Origin: Nostoc sp. UCD121
GTDB lineage: Bacteria; Cyanobacteriota; Cyanobacteriia; Cyanobacteriales; Nostocaceae
Reading direction: 5' to 3'
DNA: 39,879 bases
Assembly: GCF_014222285.1 (NCBI RefSeq)
Contig: NZ_JACKZS010000052.1
Coordinates: forward strand, 1-39,879
This document shows positions 34,597-39,879 of this stretch, in pieces. The stretch's first letter is position 1. The number at the start of each line of letters is the position of its first letter. Below the pieces are notes generated by a model. That model did no database searches, was not told the origin of the DNA, and saw only the letters and a program-made list of their open reading frames with translations. Made by a program: the position numbers and the translations under genes.

Positions 34597-34822
34597 ATCG
34601 ACTATTTACACAGGTAATTTTAAAAGATCAGCTATTACATCATCAGAAGGATTTAGCGAATTTAGGCAGAGAAAAAAGAGAAAGCAAAAATAAAACGTCA
34701 AAAATATTTTCCGTATTTTTTGGCTTTTAATTGTTGGCTTGTCTGACTTTTATTAGTTTAAATCTGCAACTTTGAATTGAGTAGCTGATTATCATAGAGA
34801 CTACCTGTCTACTTTCACTACA

Positions 34823-34856
34823 CAGCACCACCAATTTTATCATTGTGGTGGTGCTG
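34823..34856. terminator. Perfect 11-bp hairpin downstream of the peptide precursor
   Basis: CAGCACCACCA (34823-34833) pairs exactly with TGGTGGTGCTG (34846-34856) around a 12-nt AT-rich loop. It lies 227 bp after the precursor stop codon and is followed by GATAATCTGG, not a T-run. A factor-aided terminator, RNA-stability element or operator are all possible. Confidence 0.5.
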
Positions 34857-35130
34857 GATAATCTGGAAATTTTGAGTTTTCCCTACTTAGCCGATAGATA
34901 TTGTACATCTTCATCATCTATCAAAATCCTCGGCGAAAAGAGTATTAACGAAAAAGTTGTGAGTTAAGGTTTTCAAGCATCTAAGAGTGAATCTATTTTT
35001 TGCAACACTTGTTTTTTTACTATCTTTATTACCTGACCATAAATCCAAATAAGTAATTTCAATACTTGCCTGTTATTTGACCCTGCACAGAAGCCGAACG
35101 TCCAGATTCAGGATGTAGGCTTGTAGTTAA

Positions 35131-35331
35131 GATTGTTTTGTTTATAAATAAAAAAGGGGGACAGAGGAGTTTATTGTAACTCGCTCAACGTAAGTGAGGA
35201 CTTTGAGGGAGTTTGAGCGTTCTCCTCTGTATTCTTTACCGCGTTGCCCGCGTTTGAATCCTGAGAAAGATAAATTCGCTTATCTTGTCGCGCATATCTT
35301 TCTCTTCCCCTTTTACTTATTATAGACAATC
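35131..35331. repeat. Structured 201-bp element with nested inverted repeats
   Basis: The outer ends match imperfectly: GATTGT then TATAAATAAAAAAGGGGG at 35131-35160 against the complement of CCCCTTTTACTTATTATAGACAATC at the right end (shown here as motifs GATTGT, TATAATAAGTAAAAGGGG). Inside are three perfect stems: ACAGAGGAG/CTCCTCTGT (35161-35169, 35222-35230), CGCTCAA/TTGAGCG (35182-35188, 35213-35219), and GAGAAAGATA/TATCTTTCTC (35263-35272, 35295-35304). It could be a MITE or a structured RNA in the leader of the exporter operon. Confidence 0.65.
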
Positions 35332-35657
35332 GTAAAACATTATGCTGGGAATTTTTAGGAGTATATGTTACTTTCTCATTCTTGAATTTGGCAAACACTC
35401 CTGATGATAGCCCATTTCACATTGTGATTAACTTACAAGCCGAATCTGTGATTAGCTATTTGATTAATCTTGGCAAAAATAACATAGAATTTAATTCTTA
35501 TTATGCCCTGTGGCATATTACCAAAGATATATATTTTTTTGTGGAATCTGATTTGCAATCAAGTTATGCAAGATAATCAGCTTTGCAGCAAAAGAATTGG
35601 GGTTGATATTAGATAAATCTGAGCTTTTGATGTATACATTTCAAAAAATTATGTAAT

Positions 35658-37172
35658 ATGGCGAACTTCTTAGTCTGCGAGGAAAACTATTTTGGAAATA
35701 GGTTTAATGAACCCAATCCAGAACAACTCCATGTAGTTGATGTTAGCGAGTTTCTCCCCCATCTCAGCAAATGGACTAACATTGGCGGGGGAGTTTTAGT
35801 TACTACCTTTGTGGCTGCGATCGCTCTTACATCTATTCTCAGTTACAATGTCACGGTCAAAGTTCCTGCAAGTATTCGACCTGTAGGAGAACTACGGGTT
35901 GTTCAGTCTGCTATGGCTGGAACCGTTCAAAACATTGATATTCAAGAAAATCAGGTGGTGACTCAGGGACAAGCGATTGCTCAAATTGATAATTCCCGCC
36001 TTCAGACTCAAAAGAGTCAACTAGAAAATAGTATTCAGCAAGGTAAATTACAACAAAGTCAAATTAATGCTCAACTGCGTGAAATCGATGCTCAGATTGC
36101 AGCCCAGACAAACTTAACCAACCGCACGATTATTGCTGCACAAGCTGAATTAAATGGGACACAACGCAACTATCAAGATCAGCAAATTAAAGCTGCGGCT
36201 GATATGACACAAGCACAAGCAGCTTTAATCTTAGCCAAGGTACAACGCGATCGCTTACTACGGGAAAAAGTTTTAAGGGCAACTGTACAAGAAGCAGAAG
36301 CAGCTTTGCAAGTAGCCAAGGTGCAACGTGACCGATTGCAGCCGATAGTCGCATCGGGATCGGTTTCTCGCAATCTGTTTGAGGAAAAAGAACAAGCAGT
36401 TATATCTGCTCAGGCGAAGCTAGAAGAAGCTAAAGTTAGTGCTAAAAATCTTTTGGAGGACAAAGAACAAGCCCTAAATATCGCACAGACGAATTTAGAA
36501 AAAGCTAAAACCGCAATTAATGCCAGTAATGCGGCTGTAATAGTGGCATCTGAACGGATTAAGCAGGAACAGGCTAGAGGTGAGGCTACTTTAGCCGCTT
36601 TGAAAAAAGAACGAGAAACTTTACTCCAGCAGCGCCTTGAACTCCAAAAGCAACTCGCTAGTAGCAGCAAAGATTTGCAACAGGTTCAAACCGACTTGAA
36701 TTTGAGTGTGATTCGATCGCCAATCGCCGGAACATTGCTGCAATTGAATCTTCGCAACCCAGGACAAGTAGTGCAACCAAGTGAAGCGATCGCTCAGATT
36801 GCTCCTCTTAACGCTTCTTTAGTAGTTAAAGCTCGTGTGCCGGCTCAAGATATTGACAAGGTAAAAGCAGGCCAAAAAGTTCAGATGCAAGTTTCTGCTT
36901 GTCCCTATCCAGACTATGGCACTCTCAAAGGAACCGTCAAAACAGTTGCACCAGATACTTTACCTGTAAAAAGCAATGTGAATTCAGGTGTAGCCCAAGC
37001 CCAGGTAGTTGCTTATGAAGTAACTATTGAGCCACAAACTTCATATTTGAGTAGAAGCGATCGCCAGTGTCATTTGAAAGCGGGTATGGAAGGTAGGGCT
37101 GATATAATTTCCCGTCGAGAAACGGTGCTTCAGTTCATTCTCCGCAAAGCCAGATTCATCACAAATTTTTAA
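35658..37172 (+). CDS. HlyD-family membrane fusion protein
   Basis: 504 residues. A cytoplasmic N-terminus precedes one membrane helix (about 40-65: VLVTTFVAAIALTSILSYNV). A lipoyl-like half follows (VQSAMAGTVQNIDIQENQVV), then a long coiled-coil hairpin rich in Gln, Lys, Glu and Ala (about 105-350). The second lipoyl half is VIRSPIAGTLLQLNLRNPGQ, and a beta-barrel domain ends the protein (VVKARVPAQDIDKVKAGQKV). It forms the periplasmic adaptor linking the ABC exporter to an outer-membrane channel such as TolC. The exporter gene starts 25 bp after its stop codon, so they form an operon. Confidence 0.93.
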   Translation: MANFLVCEENYFGNRFNEPNPEQLHVVDVSEFLPHLSKWTNIGGGVLVTTFVAAIALTSILSYNVTVKVPASIRPVGELRVVQSAMAGTVQNIDIQENQVVTQGQAIAQIDNSRLQTQKSQLENSIQQGKLQQSQINAQLREIDAQIAAQTNLTNRTIIAAQAELNGTQRNYQDQQIKAAADMTQAQAALILAKVQRDRLLREKVLRATVQEAEAALQVAKVQRDRLQPIVASGSVSRNLFEEKEQAVISAQAKLEEAKVSAKNLLEDKEQALNIAQTNLEKAKTAINASNAAVIVASERIKQEQARGEATLAALKKERETLLQQRLELQKQLASSSKDLQQVQTDLNLSVIRSPIAGTLLQLNLRNPGQVVQPSEAIAQIAPLNASLVVKARVPAQDIDKVKAGQKVQMQVSACPYPDYGTLKGTVKTVAPDTLPVKSNVNSGVAQAQVVAYEVTIEPQTSYLSRSDRQCHLKAGMEGRADIISRRETVLQFILRKARFITNF

Positions 37173-37197
37173 TCACTAATTCAATAGGTCTGTAACC

Positions 37198-39363
37198 ATG
37201 TTCGATCTATTCAAATTCCATAAATACCAGTGTGTTTTGCAGTTGAGTGAAGAAGACTGTGGGGCCGCCAGCCTTGCTTCAATTTGCAAACATCACGGAC
37301 GTTTTTTAAGCATAAATCGCAGTCGAGATGCCGTTGGAACTGGACAGCTAGGAACAACTTTGCTAGGTTTAAAGCGCGGATCTGAGACTCTCGGTTTTAA
37401 TGCCAGGGCAGTGAAAGCTTCACCTGCGATCGTGGATAGAATCACAGAAATCAATCTACCAGCAATTATTCATTGGCGGGGTTATCATTGGGTTGTTTTA
37501 TACACCAAGCGCGGCAATAAGTACGTCATTGCCGATCCAGCTGTGGGTATCCGTTATGTTAACCGAGAAGAGTTAACAGAAGCTTGGAATGGCGTGATGC
37601 TCTTACTAGAGCCAGATCCAGTCCGCTTTTTTGAGCAGCCCACAGAAGAAGCAAAAGGTGGCTTAAGTCGCTTTTTAGTACGCATCTTGCCTTATCGTGG
37701 ACTGCTAACTCAAGTTTTAACAATCAACATTGTCTTAGGTCTGTTGGCTCTAGGTACTCCCGTCTTGATCCAACTGCTTACAGACGATGTACTTGTGCGT
37801 GGAGATACCCAGTTACTCACTGTTGTGATCTCAGCCGTTGTAGTTATGAGCTTATTCGGCAGTACTTTGCAACTATTGCAAGCGATTATGATTGCTCATT
37901 TTGGGCAGCGACTGCAATTAGGATTAGTCTTGGAATTTGGGCGAAAAATTCTCCAATTGCCTTTAAATTACTACGAAGCCCGTCGTAGTGGTGAAATCAC
38001 TAGCCGTCTGCGAGATATCAACGACATCAACCAGTTGGTATCACAGATTGTAGTTCTTTTACCTAGCCAGTTTTTTGTTGCTGTGGTTTCTTTTGGCGTG
38101 ATGCTGTTTTACAGTTGGAAACTGACAATGGCAGTCATCGTTTTTGCTGGGTTAATTACCCTCTCTACCCTACCTTTTTTACCCATCCTCCAACAAAAAA
38201 CCCGCAGTCTCTTAGTTTTAGGAACGGAAAACCAAGGTGTTTTGGTGGAAACATTTAAGGGCGCACAGGTAATCAAAACTACAAATGCCGCTCCGCAATT
38301 TTGGGATGAATTTCAAAGCCGCTTTGGCCGCCTTGCTAACTTGACTTTTAGCACCATCCAAATCGGTATTATCAACGGTACTATTAGCAAACTTATAGCT
38401 ACCGTTGGTGGTGTGATTTTGCTTGGTTTAGGAAGTATCTTGGTGATTAATAGGGAATTAAGCATTGGTCAAATGCTAGCTTTTAACGCCTTACAGTTCA
38501 ACGTTCTGGCTTTAATTAACTCAGTGGTTGGCTTAGTAGATGAATATTTTCGCTCTCAAACAGCAATTTCTCGCCTTCTGGAAGTTATCGATGCAACACC
38601 GGAAGTAGTCGGAGGTAGCCAAAAACCGGTTGTTCAAATTTCTAGTGATGCAGACATTCGCTGTTCCCATGTCCAATTTCACCACCCTGGCAGAGTTGAT
38701 TTATTAGAAGATTTTTCTCTCAAACTTCCTGGAGGCAAAGCGATCGCTTTGATTGGTAAGTCAGGTTGTGGTAAAAGTACTTTAGCGAAAGTGATTGCAG
38801 GCTTATATCAGCCTAACTCTGGCAATATCCGCATTGGTTTCTATAACATCAACGATCTTTCCCTGGATTGTTTGCGACAACAAGTAGTCTATGTACCCCA
38901 AGAACCTCATTTTTGGAGTCGCTCAATTTTAGAAAACTTCCGTTTAGGAACACCTTACATTTCCTTTGAGGAAATTGTCAAAGCTTGCCAAATAGCGGAT
39001 GCAGATGAGTTTATCAGCCAACTTCCGAATCAGTATCAAACTGTTTTAGGGGAATTTGGGGCAAATATCTCTGGTGGACAAAGACAACGATTAGCGATCG
39101 CTAGAGGCATCCTTACCAATCCACCTGTACTGATTTTAGATGAAGCAACCGCTGGACTCGATCCAGTCAGCGAATCTCATGTACTAGACAGGCTTTTGCA
39201 ATACCGAGAAGGCAAAACTACTATTTTGATTACCCATCGTCCCAGCGTAATTAATCGAGCCGATTGGATTGTACTACTAGATAAAGGTCAGGTGCAAATA
39301 CAAGGTGATCTTGAGACCTTTCTCTCTCAGCAAGGAGAGCATTTAAAGTTTTTATCAATGTAA
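37198..39363 (+). CDS. Peptidase C39-domain ABC exporter
   Basis: 721 residues. The N-terminal C39 peptidase has Gln15 (oxyanion hole), catalytic Cys21 in LSEEDCGAASLASICKHHGR, His in HWRGYHWVVLY and Asp in YVIADPAVG. Six membrane helices (about 165-440) precede a nucleotide-binding domain with Walker A GKSGCGKS, signature ISGGQRQR, Walker B VLILDEATAGLDP and the TH switch. Such exporters cleave double-glycine leaders and secrete the mature peptide. It lies between two precursor genes that have such leaders, and directly follows the HlyD gene. It lacks the extra cyclic-nucleotide domain of cyanobacterial HetC-like relatives. Confidence 0.95.
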   Translation: MFDLFKFHKYQCVLQLSEEDCGAASLASICKHHGRFLSINRSRDAVGTGQLGTTLLGLKRGSETLGFNARAVKASPAIVDRITEINLPAIIHWRGYHWVVLYTKRGNKYVIADPAVGIRYVNREELTEAWNGVMLLLEPDPVRFFEQPTEEAKGGLSRFLVRILPYRGLLTQVLTINIVLGLLALGTPVLIQLLTDDVLVRGDTQLLTVVISAVVVMSLFGSTLQLLQAIMIAHFGQRLQLGLVLEFGRKILQLPLNYYEARRSGEITSRLRDINDINQLVSQIVVLLPSQFFVAVVSFGVMLFYSWKLTMAVIVFAGLITLSTLPFLPILQQKTRSLLVLGTENQGVLVETFKGAQVIKTTNAAPQFWDEFQSRFGRLANLTFSTIQIGIINGTISKLIATVGGVILLGLGSILVINRELSIGQMLAFNALQFNVLALINSVVGLVDEYFRSQTAISRLLEVIDATPEVVGGSQKPVVQISSDADIRCSHVQFHHPGRVDLLEDFSLKLPGGKAIALIGKSGCGKSTLAKVIAGLYQPNSGNIRIGFYNINDLSLDCLRQQVVYVPQEPHFWSRSILENFRLGTPYISFEEIVKACQIADADEFISQLPNQYQTVLGEFGANISGGQRQRLAIARGILTNPPVLILDEATAGLDPVSESHVLDRLLQYREGKTTILITHRPSVINRADWIVLLDKGQVQIQGDLETFLSQQGEHLKFLSM

Positions 39364-39393
39364 AAAATAGTCTTTGTATGAGCAAATAAAACT

Positions 39394-39711
39394 ATGTCTG
39401 AAAATACCAAATTCCACAATCCTGAATGGCTCAGTGATTTATCTGAAGAAGAACAGGAAAACCTAGCTGCTGGGCAAATCGCAAATATACCTGGTGGAAG
39501 TAATTTTTTTATCCAGCAAACTAATATCAAAAGTGCGGCAGACAATACATTAAATCTTGTAAGTGGTGATGTTTCTTCACAAAAAACTAGATATAGTTTG
39601 TCACAATTTACTATCGGGTCTTCCATAACATTTGGCTTACCAAACTTTAGTTTAGGAGGTGATAAATTGAAAAATTTAATTGCCAATCTATTGAATAGTG
39701 TTTTTTCATAA
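39394..39711 (+). CDS. Second putative leader-peptide precursor
   Basis: 105 residues, 30 bp after the exporter gene. The N-terminus MSENTKFHNPEWLSDLSEEE continues QENLAAGQ. The (D/E)L-(S)-EEEQENLAAG stretch parallels the leader of the first precursor, with Ala-Gly at 26-27 in place of Gly-Gly, which C39 peptidases also accept. The predicted product (about 78 residues) has no Cys and contains IPGGSNFF, a beta-prone middle and the hydrophobic KNLIANLLNSVFS ending. It has no resemblance to the first peptide beyond the leader. Co-transcription with the exporter is likely. Peptide function unknown; no immunity gene is seen. Confidence 0.78.
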   Translation: MSENTKFHNPEWLSDLSEEEQENLAAGQIANIPGGSNFFIQQTNIKSAADNTLNLVSGDVSSQKTRYSLSQFTIGSSITFGLPNFSLGGDKLKNLIANLLNSVFS

Positions 39712-39879
39712 AAATTAGCTTCAACAAAGGCAGTTAAATAGGCGTAGATGGACAATTAATAGTGCCTCTACGTTTCTCAATAAAACTTATTCTACTCAAG
39801 TTTTAACTTACTAAATTAGGATGAAGCTTGAGTAATTTTCCATAAGCTAATATAGCTTCGGAGATTAATTATCTAATAT

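Larger units (their letters stand above)
34597..35657. other. Long intergenic region between precursor and exporter genes
   Basis: 1061 bp without a supportable gene. It contains an AT-rich inverted repeat (GTCAAAAATA/TATTTTTTGGC near 34700) that could end the precursor transcript, an 11-bp hairpin at 34823-34856, and the structured element at 35131-35331. Open frames at 35171-35398 (-) and 35382-35576 (+) have no recognisable features and cross the structured element. No further double-glycine peptide was found when reading the region. Confidence 0.5.

Noticed and set aside
35171..35576. Two short open frames before the HlyD gene as extra peptide precursors
   Set aside because: Neither has a double-glycine leader or a ribosome-binding site, and the first is read through a structured repeat.

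Overview
The window looks like chromosome from a filamentous, Nostoc-like cyanobacterium. The octamer GCGATCGC (HIP1) recurs throughout. The response regulator is of the RpaB/Ycf27 type, and a PAS-GAF kinase has a cyanobacteriochrome-like GAF domain. Gaps between genes are full of heptamer repeats, palindromes and small inverted-repeat elements of the sort that litter Nostoc/Anabaena genomes. No rRNA, CRISPR array, phage or full insertion sequence is visible. The species is not identifiable from the window alone.

Layout. 0-7.3 kb: a membrane-anchored GTPase (-), a HAMP histidine kinase (+), a DUF937-like protein with a calcium-type loop, a flavin-oxidoreductase-fold protein, a 58-residue membrane peptide gene abutted by a MITE, and a DUF4336 protein. 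7.4-13.6 kb is an accessory patch: a PD-(D/E)XK-like protein, a truncated piece of a large regulatory ATPase-type protein, a short ankyrin protein, an acetamidase/formamidase, a HigA-type antitoxin gene broken by an in-frame amber codon, an FMN reductase, a cytochrome P450, the tail of a phosphotransferase and a DUF4112 protein. 13.7-19.8 kb (mostly -): a polar amino acid ABC importer (ATPase plus a binding-protein/permease fusion carrying a 29-bp dispersed repeat in frame), ketopantoate reductase, an inositol-phosphatase-family enzyme, a decayed gene, a glutathione S-transferase and an RpaB-like regulator. 20-24 kb: a small unknown protein and a 915-residue RTX calcium-binding protein. 24.2-27.5 kb: purH, three tandem copies of a small-RNA gene with covarying stems, an HD-domain phosphohydrolase and tRNA-Lys(CTT). 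27.5-33.8 kb: a PAS-GAF-GAF kinase-like protein whose catalytic motifs are degenerate, a membrane protein, a GHL10-type glycoside hydrolase-like protein and GlcD. 34.3-39.7 kb: a peptide export locus.

Two parts stand out. First, each of the three tandem units at 25.8-26.2 kb (period 160-161 bp) has a -10-like element, a start region GTGTGAGGAG, an invariant loop containing GGAAACACGGCAACA and a T-tailed hairpin. They resemble the Yfr2-type cyanobacterial RNAs, and their 5' segment is a perfect 10-nt complement of the core motif I remember for the small RNA Yfr1. Second, the 34.3-39.7 kb locus encodes two unlike precursor peptides with double-glycine-type leaders around one HlyD adaptor and one C39-peptidase ABC exporter. 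This is a complete leader-cleaving secretion system for peptides of unknown activity, with a strongly structured 200-bp element between the first precursor and the exporter genes.
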